Source of the DNA: DASRWD01 sp044507975
GTDB taxonomy: Bacteria; Deinococcota; Deinococci; Deinococcales; Trueperaceae
Direction of reading: 5' to 3'
Assembly: GCA_044507975.1 (NCBI GenBank)
Contig: JBIQIQ010000067.1
Coordinates: 1 to 12,225 of the forward strand
DNA: 12,225 bases
Part shown: positions 6,073-12,225 of the stretch, in pieces
Layout of the letters: every line of letters starts with the position of its first letter
Numbering within the stretch: the stretch's first letter is position 1
Notes under the pieces: model-generated
Told to the model about the DNA's origin: nothing
Seen by the model: the letters and a program-made list of their open reading frames with translations, nothing else
Databases searched by the model: none
Made by a program: the position numbers and the translations under genes

Positions 6073-6990
6073 CTAGCAACGCGCCGCTGCGGCGCGGTGA
6101 CTAGCGAACGATTCGATGCGCTCGCAGACGGCTGGCAGGTCCCCGAGACCGTCCGGGTAGGACAGCCTGAACACGGGCACGCTGGCGGTCAGCCGGAGGT
6201 ACGCCTCGACGAGGGACCTCTTGCGAGCGCGGTCTGAGATCGCGTCGACGAACGCTTCGTTGAGCAGTCGACCGAGGGCGTATGAGCTGGGAGCCGGCTC
6301 GATGTGGATCCGGTCCGCCCCGCGGTTCAGCAGGAAGATCGCGCCGAGGGGCAGCCGCTCGTCGAGACGCCGCAACCAGCCGACGCTGGTGGCAGCCACC
6401 TCGCTGCGACGAGGGGCGCCGAAGCGCTCGGCGCTGGGGCGCCTCAGGCGAGGAACGAACGGCACGGGCAGAGCCCGTGCGGTGGTCGGGTCGTGGAGCA
6501 CGAAGTCGTCGGCCAGGTGCCGGGCGCCGCGCTGACCCAGGACGTAGGCGAGCGTGGACTTCCCGCTGTTGGAGTCCGCGCAGAACAGTGCGGCTCCGAA
6601 CCCATCGAACGCGACGGCGCTGGCGTGGACGGCTTCGAGCCCGTGGGGCTGCACGGCCACCGGCATCACGGTCCGTAGGAAGAAGTCGTCGAGCACCTCG
6701 GCCGAGACGCCCTCCTCGGGAACGACCTCGACCTCCACGCGGTAGAGGTCTCGCGGCTCGGAGCGGAACCTGTAGGCGCCGACCCCGACGACGACCAGCC
6801 AGCGCCAGGCGCCGGCCGTGAGGCCGTACGCGGCGGCCTCGCCGCGCCGATCCCGCCAGACCGCCACGCTCGGGTCCGATTCCACGAGGCGCGGCACCGT
6901 CGCTCGCACGACTCGGAGCTCGTCCACTCGAACCGTGGACGGCCCAGGCGTGTTCCGCGGGGCGACGGGGGCCGGCAGGGCGAGCGTCAT
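6073..6990 (-). CDS. HprK-like serine kinase 2 (RiPP tailoring kinase)
   Basis: A 305-residue HprK-like protein, a diverged relative of the one at 4981-5829. Shared landmarks: LEAVHASAV with likely catalytic His122, P-loop ADSNSGKST at 138-146 (Lys144), LADDFVL with Asp161-Asp162, PFVPRLR, and the C-terminal AYLRLTASVPVFRLSYPDG. As in the other copy, the first P-loop Gly is Ala. The N-terminal half (residues 20-110) has the beta-rich region seen in lasso-tailoring kinases and lacks the N-terminal domain of true HprK/P. The ATG at 6990 starts 2 nt after the TAA of the PqqD-like gene and has GGAG upstream, so the two are a tight operon; the precursor gene follows 26 nt downstream. Probable substrate: Ser (or Tyr) side chains of the precursor core. 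Having two different kinases suggests different sites or successive steps. Confidence 0.86.
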   Translation of the reverse strand: MTLALPAPVAPRNTPGPSTVRVDELRVVRATVPRLVESDPSVAVWRDRRGEAAAYGLTAGAWRWLVVVGVGAYRFRSEPRDLYRVEVEVVPEEGVSAEVLDDFFLRTVMPVAVQPHGLEAVHASAVAFDGFGAALFCADSNSGKSTLAYVLGQRGARHLADDFVLHDPTTARALPVPFVPRLRRPSAERFGAPRRSEVAATSVGWLRRLDERLPLGAIFLLNRGADRIHIEPAPSSYALGRLLNEAFVDAISDRARKRSLVEAYLRLTASVPVFRLSYPDGLGDLPAVCERIESFASHRAAAARC

Positions 6991-6992
6991 GC

Positions 6993-7292
6993 TTACGCCG
7001 CTCGCTCCGCGATGACGCCGCCGTCCAGGAGCACCTGAACGGTCTCGGCCACGTCGCTCGCGACGGCGGCCGGCGTGGTCGCGTACTCGGCAGCGAGCGC
7101 CTGAGCGGCTTCGCGGTCCGAGCGGCCCTCGGCCAGGAGCTCGAGGAGCCTCGCGGCCGTCTCGTTGAGCTCGATGATCTCGTCGGTCGCGAGGTTCACC
7201 ACGAGCACGGTGTCGTCGATCTGCTCGAGGAGCACGTCGTGCTGGAGGCCGAAGCTACGTGGATCGGTGGGGGTGGAAGGCGTTGGCTGCAA
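6993..7292 (-). CDS. PqqD-like RiPP recognition element protein (copy 2)
   Basis: A 99-residue PqqD-family leader-binding protein, first gene of the kinase-precursor operon. Motifs: VLVVNLATDEIIELNETAAR followed by LLELLAEG, LAAEY and a final VLLDGGVIAE. It matches copy 1 (826-1113) well but the C-terminal half has diverged. I place the start at the TTG at 7292 because AAGGAGG lies 8 nt upstream and the resulting length equals copy 1. The in-frame ATG at 7466 would add 58 residues with no PqqD character, reading through a strong hairpin. Its place next to kinase 2 and the precursor suggests it delivers the precursor to the kinases, while copy 1 serves the B2 domain. That division of labour is inference. 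Confidence 0.87.
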   Translation of the reverse strand: MQPTPSTPTDPRSFGLQHDVLLEQIDDTVLVVNLATDEIIELNETAARLLELLAEGRSDREAAQALAAEYATTPAAVASDVAETVQVLLDGGVIAERAA

Positions 7293-7300
7293 GACGTCGG

Positions 7301-7307
7301 CCTCCTT
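7301..7307 (-). promoter_or_regulatory. Perfect Shine-Dalgarno supporting a TTG start
   Basis: Minus strand AAGGAGG, 8 nt before the TTG at 7292. It decides the start of the PqqD-like gene, since no ATG lies near and the only upstream ATG (7466) lacks protein-family support. Confidence 0.7.
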
Positions 7308-7417
7308 GGCCTGAGAAGACGCGGAACGAGGTGGAGGCGCCTGGGCGCCGGTGGGTGCTTCCGAGGAGATGATAGAGAGATGAGGGGGCGGGCCTCGCGC
7401 ATCCGTCACAACGAGAG

Positions 7418-7460
7418 CCGGGCATCGCTCGTGCGATGCCCGGAAGGCGTCCCAGACGCC
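7418..7460 (-). terminator. Tandem hairpins between fbaB and the RiPP operon
   Basis: In minus-strand order, GGCGTC/GACGCC (7460-7446, loop TGG) is followed by a perfect 11-bp stem (7443-7433 with 7428-7418) around the 4-nt loop ACGA. They lie about 70 nt downstream of the fbaB stop. Few T residues follow (CTCTCGTTGTG), so termination would be weak or Rho-aided. They probably mark the end of the fbaB transcript, in which case the RiPP operon has its own promoter in 7293-7417; I see no convincing -35/-10 pair there. Confidence 0.55.
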
Positions 7461-7528
7461 GTTCATGATGGTTCCGCCGGGCTAGGGCCCCGCCGTCAGC
7501 CACCGATCCGCGGCCGCCGACCCCCGCC

Positions 7529-8587
7529 TCACGCCACCGTGATCGACCCGTCGAGGTAGACGTCCTGGATCAGGTTGAGGAGCCTCACGCCCTCGCCCAT
7601 CGGCCGCTGGAACGCCTTGCGGCCCGAGATGAGGCCCATGCCGCCGCCGCGCTTGTTGAGCACGGCGGTGAGGACGGCCTCCTCGTAGTCGTTGGCGCCG
7701 CCGGACGCGCCGCCCGAGTTGATGAGGCCGGCGCGGCCCATGAACGAGTTCGCCACCTGCCACCTCACGAGCTCGATCGGGTGGTCGCCCGGCATGAGCT
7801 CCTCGTACATCCGCTTGTGCGTGCGGCCGAAGCCTACGGCCTTGAACCCGTGGTTGTTCTCCGGCAGCTTCTGCTTGACGATGTCGGCCTGGATGGTGAC
7901 GCCCAGGTGGTTCGCCTGGCCGGTCAGGTCGGCGGCGGCGTGGTAGTCGGTGCCGTCGACCTTGAAGGCGTCGTTGCGCGTGTAGCACCACAGGATCGTC
8001 GCCATGCCGAGCTCGTGGGCGTACGCGAACGCCTCCGCGATCTCGACGATCTGGCGGTTGGAGTCTGGGTGGCCGAAGTAGATGGTGGCCCCGACGGCGA
8101 CGGCGCCCATGTCGTGCGCTTCGTCGACCGTGCCGAACAGCACCTGCTCGTAGGCGGTCGGGTACGTCATGAGCTGGTTGTGGTTGATCTTGACGATGAA
8201 CGGGATCTTGTGCGCGTACCTGCGCGCCACCATGCCGAGCGCGCCGAACGTGGAGGCGACCGCGTTGCAGCCCCCCTCGATGGCCAGCTCGACGATCTTC
8301 GCCGGGTCGAAGTAGTCGGGGTTCGGAGCGAACGAGGCGCCGCCGGAGTGCTCGATCCCCTGGTCCACCGGGAGGATCGAGAGGTAGCCGGTGCCGGCGA
8401 GGCGCCCGTGGTCGAACAGCGTCTGGAGGCTGCGCAGCACCCGCGGGTTGCGGTCGGTCTGGGCGAACACGCGGTCGACGAAGTCGGGGCCGGGCAGCTG
8501 CAGGCGCCCGGCCTCGATGCCCTGGGCCTGGTAGGCCAGGAGCGCCTCTCCCTGTTCGCCGAGCAGGTCGCGGATCTCGGTGTTCAC
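7529..8587 (-). CDS. fbaB: Class I fructose-bisphosphate aldolase (FbaB/DhnA type)
   Basis: A 352-residue cytoplasmic enzyme that splits fructose 1,6-bisphosphate into dihydroxyacetone phosphate and glyceraldehyde 3-phosphate, and works in reverse for gluconeogenesis. It closely resembles E. coli FbaB in sequence and length (about 350 residues): GRLAGTGYLSILPVDQG near residues 61-77, VAVGATIYFG, SADLTGQANHL-like AADLTGQANHL at 218-228, ADIVKQK with the expected Schiff-base Lys238, and RAGLINSGGASGG near 285-297. It ends DVYLDGSITVA. The GTG at 8587 has GGAGG 6 nt upstream. It is a housekeeping gene bounding the RiPP island on the right. The C-terminal ZIP gene fragment lies 98 nt upstream on the same strand. 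Confidence 0.96.
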   Translation of the reverse strand: MNTEIRDLLGEQGEALLAYQAQGIEAGRLQLPGPDFVDRVFAQTDRNPRVLRSLQTLFDHGRLAGTGYLSILPVDQGIEHSGGASFAPNPDYFDPAKIVELAIEGGCNAVASTFGALGMVARRYAHKIPFIVKINHNQLMTYPTAYEQVLFGTVDEAHDMGAVAVGATIYFGHPDSNRQIVEIAEAFAYAHELGMATILWCYTRNDAFKVDGTDYHAAADLTGQANHLGVTIQADIVKQKLPENNHGFKAVGFGRTHKRMYEELMPGDHPIELVRWQVANSFMGRAGLINSGGASGGANDYEEAVLTAVLNKRGGGMGLISGRKAFQRPMGEGVRLLNLIQDVYLDGSITVA

Positions 8588-8593
8588 TTAGGA

Positions 8594-8598
8594 CCTCC
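8594..8598 (-). promoter_or_regulatory. Shine-Dalgarno of fbaB
   Basis: Minus strand GGAGG, 6 nt before the GTG at 8587. It supports GTG rather than a later ATG as the start of the aldolase. Confidence 0.6.
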
Positions 8599-8685
8599 AG
8601 TGAGATGCGGGCGCCTCGGCCCGGGTGAGCTTCGGCCCGGCCACCCGTGCGTGAACGCGGGCCAGCCGTGCCCCGCGGTGCGGCG

Positions 8686-8826
8686 TCAGCCCAGGGCGAC
8701 GTCCAACACCAGCATCAGGACCACTCCGACCATGGTACCCATCGTCGCCGCGCGCTCGTGCCCGCGCGTGTGGGTCTCGGGGACTATCTCGTCGAGGATC
8801 ACGAAGAGCATCGCGCCGGCGGCGAA
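8686..8826 (-). CDS. ZIP family metal transporter, C-terminal end only (cut by assembly gap)
   Basis: Only the last 46 residues are readable. They match the C-terminus of GufA-like ZIP permeases: FAAGAMLFVILDEIVPETH, a short loop with RGHE, then a hydrophobic segment GTMVGVVLMLVLDVALG. The DEIVPETH stretch holds the acidic/His residues of a conserved membrane helix. ZIP proteins move Zn2+ or other divalent metals into the cytoplasm and normally have about 250 residues, so roughly 200 residues fall in the run of N. The gap is a fixed 100 N, too short for that, so its real length is probably larger. The short readable piece beyond the gap (8927-8957, minus strand) may hold the start of the gene, but this cannot be shown. 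Confidence 0.8.
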   Translation of the reverse strand, partial: FAAGAMLFVILDEIVPETHTRGHERAATMGTMVGVVLMLVLDVALG

Positions 8827-8926
8827 NNNNNNNNNNNNNNNNNNNNNNNNNNNNNNNNNNNNNNNNNNNNNNNNNNNNNNNNNNNNNNNNNNNNNNNNNN
8901 NNNNNNNNNNNNNNNNNNNNNNNNNN
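8827..8926. other. Assembly gap (100 N)
   Basis: Exactly 100 undetermined bases, the usual scaffolding placeholder of unknown true length. It interrupts the ZIP transporter gene. Any open frame crossing it is unreliable. Confidence 0.98.
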
Positions 8927-8983
8927 TCGACGAAGCCGTCCACGGTCGCCCCAGCATACGGGCGACGAGTCGGAGGTCGGCGG

Positions 8984-8989
8984 TAGACT
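8984..8989 (+). promoter_or_regulatory. Candidate -10 box (TAGACT) for the aldo/keto reductase-RidA gene
   Basis: TAGACT fits TAnnnT and ends 5 nt before the GTG at 8995, which is a short but possible leaderless spacing. No Shine-Dalgarno stands at a useful distance; GGAGG at 8972-8976 is 18 nt away. No -35 box is clear. Confidence 0.35.
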
Positions 8990-8994
8990 CCGTC

Positions 8995-10464
8995 GTGGTC
9001 GAAAGAACCGAACTCGCACCCGGGCTCGAGGTCTCACGCGTGCTCACCGGCCTCTGGCAGGTCGCCGACATGGAGCGCGGTGGCCGGACCCTGGACCCGG
9101 AGGCCGCCGCCGCGGCGATGGAACGGTACGTGGCTGCCGGCCTCACCACCTTCGACATGGCGGACCATTACGGCAGCGCCGAGCTGATCTCCGGGCACTA
9201 TCGCGCCACGCGCGAGGGCTCTGGCGCCGCCGGAACTCTGGCGCCCACGCAGATGCTGACGAAGTGGGTGCCACCGCCCGGGAAGGTGACGGCACCGCAG
9301 GTGAGGGCGGCCGTCGACCTCGCGCGGGCGCGCCTCCGCACGGACCGCATCGACCTGCTGCAGTTCCACACCTGGACCTACGACGACCCGGCCTGGCTCG
9401 ACGCGCTGTTCCACCTGACCGACCTCGTGCAGGAGGGCCTGATCGGCGCCATCGGCCTGACGAACTTCGACGCGCCGCACCTGAACATGGCGGTGGCGAG
9501 CGGGGTGCCGGTCGTCTCGAACCAGGTGAGCTTCTCCCTGATCGACCGGCGTGCCGCCAACGGGCTCACCGAGCTGTGCCGGCGCAGCGAGGTGAAGCTG
9601 CTCGCCTACGGGACCCTCGCCGGCGGGCTGCTCACCGAGAGGTGGCTCGGCCGCCCCGAGCCCGACTGGGACGACGCCACGACTACGTGGTCCCTCAACA
9701 AGTACCGCCGCTTCGTGGCGGAGGCCGGCGGCTGGGAGCCTTACCAGGCTCTACTGGGCACCCTGGCGCGGATCGCGGCGAAGCACGGAGCCTCGGTCGC
9801 GAACGTGGCCACCCGCGCGGTCCTCGACACGCCGGGCGTCGGGGGCGTCATCGTCGGCGCCCGCCTGGGCGAGAGCGAGCACATCGACGACACCCTGCGC
9901 CTGTTCGACCTGCGCCTCGACGACGAGGACCGCGCCCAGCTGGACGAGGCCACGGCCGGGCTGGTGGCCATACCCGGCGACTGCGGCGACGAGTACCGCC
10001 GCCCGCCGTACCTGACGGCGTCCGGTGACCTCAGCCACCACCTCGACTCGCTGCCCAGCCCCTACCCCGTCGCCGAGGGAACGGGCGGACGGCGCTGGGT
10101 CGGCACGGGCACGACCTGGGAGGCCATGGCCGGCTACGCCAGGGCCGTGCGCAAGGGCGGCCGGGTCCTCGTGTCCGGCACGACCGCGATGCATGGCGAC
10201 CGCCTCGTCGGCGGCGTCGACGCGGCGGCGCAGGCTCACTTCGTCATCGACAAGATCGAGGGCGCGCTCCGCTCCCTGGGGGCGACGCTCGAGGACGTCG
10301 TCCGCACGCGGGTCTACGTGACCGACGAGCGCCACGTCGAAGCAGTCGCGACCGCTCACGGGCGGCGCTTCGCGCACGTGCGCCCCGCGAACACCCTGGT
10401 GGTGGCCGGGCTCGTCGGTGGTGGTCAGCTCGTGGAGATCGAGGCCGAGGCGGAGCTCGGCTGA
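8995..10464 (+). CDS. Aldo/keto reductase fused to a RidA/YjgF-like domain
   Basis: A 489-residue fusion. Residues 1-350 form an aldo/keto reductase, an NAD(P)H-dependent oxidoreductase of carbonyl compounds. The catalytic tetrad is visible: Asp54 and Tyr59 in FDMADHYG, Lys90 in LTKWVPP, and His125 in LLQFHTW. A conserved GVIVGAR stretch follows near the domain end. Residues 365-489 form a RidA-fold domain: GYARAVRKGGRVLVSGTTAM, AQAHFVIDKIEGALRSLGA, VVRTRVYVTD, and a C-terminal VEIEAEAEL. In imine-deaminating RidA the motif PAR carries the catalytic Arg (Arg105 in E. coli); here it is PANT with Asn466, so deaminase activity is doubtful. Each part looks complete, and the second begins like a stand-alone RidA protein. 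The GTG at 8995 is the first plausible start. The gene is divergent from the ZIP gene and converges on the XRE regulator with a 10-bp gap. The substrate is unknown. Confidence 0.88.
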   Translation: MVERTELAPGLEVSRVLTGLWQVADMERGGRTLDPEAAAAAMERYVAAGLTTFDMADHYGSAELISGHYRATREGSGAAGTLAPTQMLTKWVPPPGKVTAPQVRAAVDLARARLRTDRIDLLQFHTWTYDDPAWLDALFHLTDLVQEGLIGAIGLTNFDAPHLNMAVASGVPVVSNQVSFSLIDRRAANGLTELCRRSEVKLLAYGTLAGGLLTERWLGRPEPDWDDATTTWSLNKYRRFVAEAGGWEPYQALLGTLARIAAKHGASVANVATRAVLDTPGVGGVIVGARLGESEHIDDTLRLFDLRLDDEDRAQLDEATAGLVAIPGDCGDEYRRPPYLTASGDLSHHLDSLPSPYPVAEGTGGRRWVGTGTTWEAMAGYARAVRKGGRVLVSGTTAMHGDRLVGGVDAAAQAHFVIDKIEGALRSLGATLEDVVRTRVYVTDERHVEAVATAHGRRFAHVRPANTLVVAGLVGGGQLVEIEAEAELG

Positions 10465-10474
10465 GCGGCCGGCC

Positions 10475-11068
10475 TCAGATCGGCTTGGGCGGCGCGGAGA
10501 TCGTGAACAGCTCGGCCTCCCCGGGTCCGAGGTTCTCGTACGCGTGGCTGAGGGCGCTCGGGTAGTAGGCGGAGTCGCCCTCCGCCAGCTCGCAGCGCTG
10601 GTCGTCGACGACGAGCGCGATGGTGCCCCGCAGCACGAGGATGAACTCCTCCCCGGCGTGCCCGGTGGGGTTCACGTGCACGGCGCCGCGCGCCAGCGTC
10701 AGCAGCACGGGCTGGATGCGCCGGTGCAGGTCGCGCACCAGCATCTCGGCCCGCACGCCAGCCGCGAGGTCGGGAACCTGCGGCCTGCGCTCCACTCTCA
10801 CTGTCTGGATGAGCGCGTGCGACCCGGACTCCGGCAACAGGTCGCCCGCGGAGAGCCCGAACGCCTCGGCGATCGCCTGCAGGCGCGAGGCGGCGACCCC
10901 GGTCTTGCCGTTCTCGAGCATCGACACGAACGACGGCGACAGCCCGGCCAGTGCGGCCAGCTGCTTGAGCGTGTAGCCCTTGGCCAGCCGCAGCGACCTG
11001 ATGCGCCGGCCCAGCCGGCCGTCGTCGAGCTCGCGGCCGCCCGGAGGCTCGCCCATGGCGTCCCTCAT
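10475..11068 (-). CDS. XRE-family regulator with C-terminal cupin domain
   Basis: A 197-residue DNA-binding regulator. An XRE helix-turn-helix occupies residues about 19-72 (YTLKQLAALAGLSPSFVSML contains the recognition helix), followed by a short linker and a cupin_2 sensor domain (about 118-193) with HAGEEF (His137, Glu140, Glu141) and His175 as likely metal or ligand contacts. Proteins of this build usually control nearby metabolic or transport genes in response to a small ligand. The ATG at 11068 overlaps the permease TGA by one base (TGATG), so the regulator is last in the permease operon and probably translationally coupled; Met at 11056, with AGGG before it, is an alternative start. 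Likely targets are its own operon and perhaps the convergent reductase-RidA gene. The longer open frame to 11173 only overlaps the permease gene. Confidence 0.9.
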   Translation of the reverse strand: MRDAMGEPPGGRELDDGRLGRRIRSLRLAKGYTLKQLAALAGLSPSFVSMLENGKTGVAASRLQAIAEAFGLSAGDLLPESGSHALIQTVRVERRPQVPDLAAGVRAEMLVRDLHRRIQPVLLTLARGAVHVNPTGHAGEEFILVLRGTIALVVDDQRCELAEGDSAYYPSALSHAYENLGPGEAELFTISAPPKPI

Positions 11069-11976
11069 CAGCGGCCCGCCCGCGGGTTGAGCGCGTCGCG
11101 CAGGGCGTCGCCGAGGAAGTTGATGCTCAGCACGGTGCCGAAGATCGCCAGGCCCGGCGGCAGCCACAGCCACGGCTGCGACTGCAGCACCGTGATGCTC
11201 CGGGCGTCGGCGAGCATGTTGCCCCAGGACGCCACGGGCGGCTGCACGCCCAGCCCCAGGAACGAGAGCGCCGACTCGGTGAGGATCGCCTCCGCCACGC
11301 CGAGCGTGGCCTGCACGACGATCGGGCCGAAGGCGTTGGGCACGAGATGGCGGCGCATCACCCGCACGTCGCCGGCCCCCACGGCCGCGGCGGCCTCGAT
11401 GAAGTCGGTGGAGCGGAGCCTGAGCACCTCGGCGCGCATGAGCCGAAACGCCGGCATCCAGCTCAGGAAGCCGATGATGACGATGACGTTGAGGATGCTC
11501 GGCGCGACGAAGCTCGAGACCGTCAGGATCAGGAACAGCGCCGGGAACGTGCTCACCGCGTCCGAGAAGCGCGACACGACGCGGTCGACCATCCCGCCGT
11601 AGTGGCCCGCCACGACGCCGAGGACGCTGCCGACGGTGATCGCGACCAGAGCGGCGACGATGCCGATCGTCAGGCTGACGCGGCCGGCGTAGATCAGCCG
11701 CGACATGACGTCGCGCCCGACGCTGTCGGTTCCCAGGGGGAAGGAGGCGCTCGGAGGCGCGGCGAAGGCGAGCTCGCCGTTCGGCCCGACCGCCAGGTCG
11801 TAGGGGTCGTAGGGCGCCAGCGTGGGAGCCAGCACGGCGGCAGCAGCGAGGAGCGCGAGCACCGCCGCGCCAGCGACCGCCAGCCTGTGGCGCCGGAAGC
11901 GCTTCCAGGCCCGGCGACCCGGGCTCGCCGCTGTGCGCCCGCCCCGCGGGTCGGAGGCGACGGTCGCGGTGCTCAC
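11068..11976 (-). CDS. Oligopeptide/dipeptide ABC transporter permease C (OppC/DppC type)
   Basis: A 302-residue inner-membrane permease. The N-terminus is basic (residues 20-31), followed by a first membrane segment (33-53) and a periplasmic stretch with PLGTDSVGRDVMSRLIYAGR, the typical OppC/DppC signature. Further segments follow, and the cytoplasmic EAA loop at 194-214 (EAAAAVGAGDVRVMRRHLVPN region) docks on the ATPases. The family imports peptides, and also nickel, sugars or other solutes, so the substrate is open. The GTG at 11976 overlaps the TGA of the upstream permease B gene by 4 nt (GTGA), showing a tight operon. ATPase and binding-protein genes are not in the window. Confidence 0.93.
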   Translation of the reverse strand: MSTATVASDPRGGRTAASPGRRAWKRFRRHRLAVAGAAVLALLAAAAVLAPTLAPYDPYDLAVGPNGELAFAAPPSASFPLGTDSVGRDVMSRLIYAGRVSLTIGIVAALVAITVGSVLGVVAGHYGGMVDRVVSRFSDAVSTFPALFLILTVSSFVAPSILNVIVIIGFLSWMPAFRLMRAEVLRLRSTDFIEAAAAVGAGDVRVMRRHLVPNAFGPIVVQATLGVAEAILTESALSFLGLGVQPPVASWGNMLADARSITVLQSQPWLWLPPGLAIFGTVLSINFLGDALRDALNPRAGR

Positions 11977-12225
11977 GAGTACCGGACCCTGGGGTCGGCG
12001 ACGGCGTAGAGCATGTCCGCCAGCAGGCTGCCGAGGAGCACGAGCACGGCGGCGAGCATGTTGATCGCCATCGCGACCGGGTAGTCGCGGGCGAACACCG
12101 ACTCGACGAGCAGGCGGCCCATGCCCGGCCAGGCGAAGACCGTCTCGGTGATCACGGAGCCGGCGAGCAGCCGCGGGAGGGCCACGCCCAGGAGCGTGAT
12201 GACGGGCAGCAGGCTGTTGCGCAAG
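11973..12225 (-). CDS. Oligopeptide/dipeptide ABC transporter permease B (OppB/DppB type), C-terminal part
   Basis: About 83 C-terminal residues of the partner permease; the gene runs off the right edge. Readable motifs are RNSLLPVITLLGVALPRLL (end of the EAA loop and next membrane helix), VITETVFAWPGMGRLLVESV, RDYPVAMAIN and the final DMLYAVADPRVRYS, all typical of the OppB/DppB C-terminus. The Met near 12224 is internal, so no start lies in the window. It forms the transmembrane pore with permease C, whose gene it overlaps by 4 nt. Confidence 0.93.
   Translation of the reverse strand, partial: LRNSLLPVITLLGVALPRLLAGSVITETVFAWPGMGRLLVESVFARDYPVAMAINMLAAVLVLLGSLLADMLYAVADPRVRYS

Noticed and set aside
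5591..6076. Plus-strand open frame antisense to the precursor and kinase 1
   Set aside because: No start signal or recognisable domain; the minus-strand genes account for the codon pattern.
6047..6079. Longer precursor starting at 6079
   Set aside because: It overlaps the upstream kinase stop, and AAGGAGAGG stands at the proper distance from the ATG at 6046.
7293..7466. N-terminal extension of the PqqD-like protein to the ATG at 7466
   Set aside because: It adds 58 residues without family character across a hairpin, while a perfect Shine-Dalgarno precedes the TTG at 7292.
8927..8943. GTG at 8943 (MDGFV) as the start of the ZIP transporter
   Set aside because: The gap separates it from the C-terminal part, so the frame relation is unknown; the ATG at 8957 in another frame is equally possible.
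10418..11602. 394-residue plus-strand open frame
   Set aside because: Antisense to the XRE-cupin and permease C genes, which have clear motifs; no domain is seen in it.
1..12225. CRISPR arrays, tRNA or rRNA genes, insertion sequences
   Set aside because: No regularly spaced repeats, cloverleaf or CCA-ended genes, transposase motifs or terminal inverted repeats were recognised by eye.

Overview
The window is high-GC DNA (roughly 70% by eye) from a bacterial draft scaffold; it contains a 100-N assembly gap at 8827-8926. Coding is dense with GTG and TTG starts. Two or three promoters look leaderless, with a -10 hexamer 5-8 nt before the start codon. That would suit Deinococcota (for example the Trueperales) or Actinomycetota, but no phylogenetic marker settles it.

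Left edge (1-816, +): the 3' part of a DUF299 kinase/phosphorylase regulating PEP synthase or pyruvate phosphate dikinase, a housekeeping gene. Middle (826-7292): a compact peptide-modification (RiPP) island built from lasso-peptide parts. On the minus strand, in transcription order, it has a PqqD-like leader-binding protein (7292-6993), an HprK-like kinase (6990-6073), a 51-residue precursor peptide (6046-5891), a strong hairpin (5882-5850) and a second HprK-like kinase (5829-4981). An exporter ABC transporter (3193-4977, +) lies next, convergent with that kinase. Divergent from the exporter is a nucleotidyltransferase fused to a lasso B2-type Cys-His protease (3047-1197), followed by a second PqqD-like protein (1113-826).

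The striking point is what is missing. No asparagine-synthetase-like lasso cyclase lies in the island, and housekeeping genes close it on both sides. The predicted precursor core has no Asp or Glu from residue 18 onward, so it could not form a lasso isopeptide ring. The core is instead rich in Ser, Arg and Gly, which are plausible targets for the two kinases. My inferred model is: PqqD proteins bind the leader, the kinases (and perhaps the nucleotidyltransferase) decorate serines, the B2 domain removes the leader, and the ABC transporter exports the product, a linear, polyphosphorylated or otherwise Ser-modified peptide. I know of no described product of this kind, although phosphorylated lasso peptides made with HprK-like kinases (paeninodin type) are known.

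Right part (7293-12225): class I fructose-bisphosphate aldolase FbaB (-), the C-terminal end of a ZIP metal transporter interrupted by the gap (-), an unusual aldo/keto reductase-RidA fusion (+), and an operon on the minus strand of oligopeptide ABC permease B (partial), permease C and an XRE-cupin regulator, with overlapping start and stop codons.
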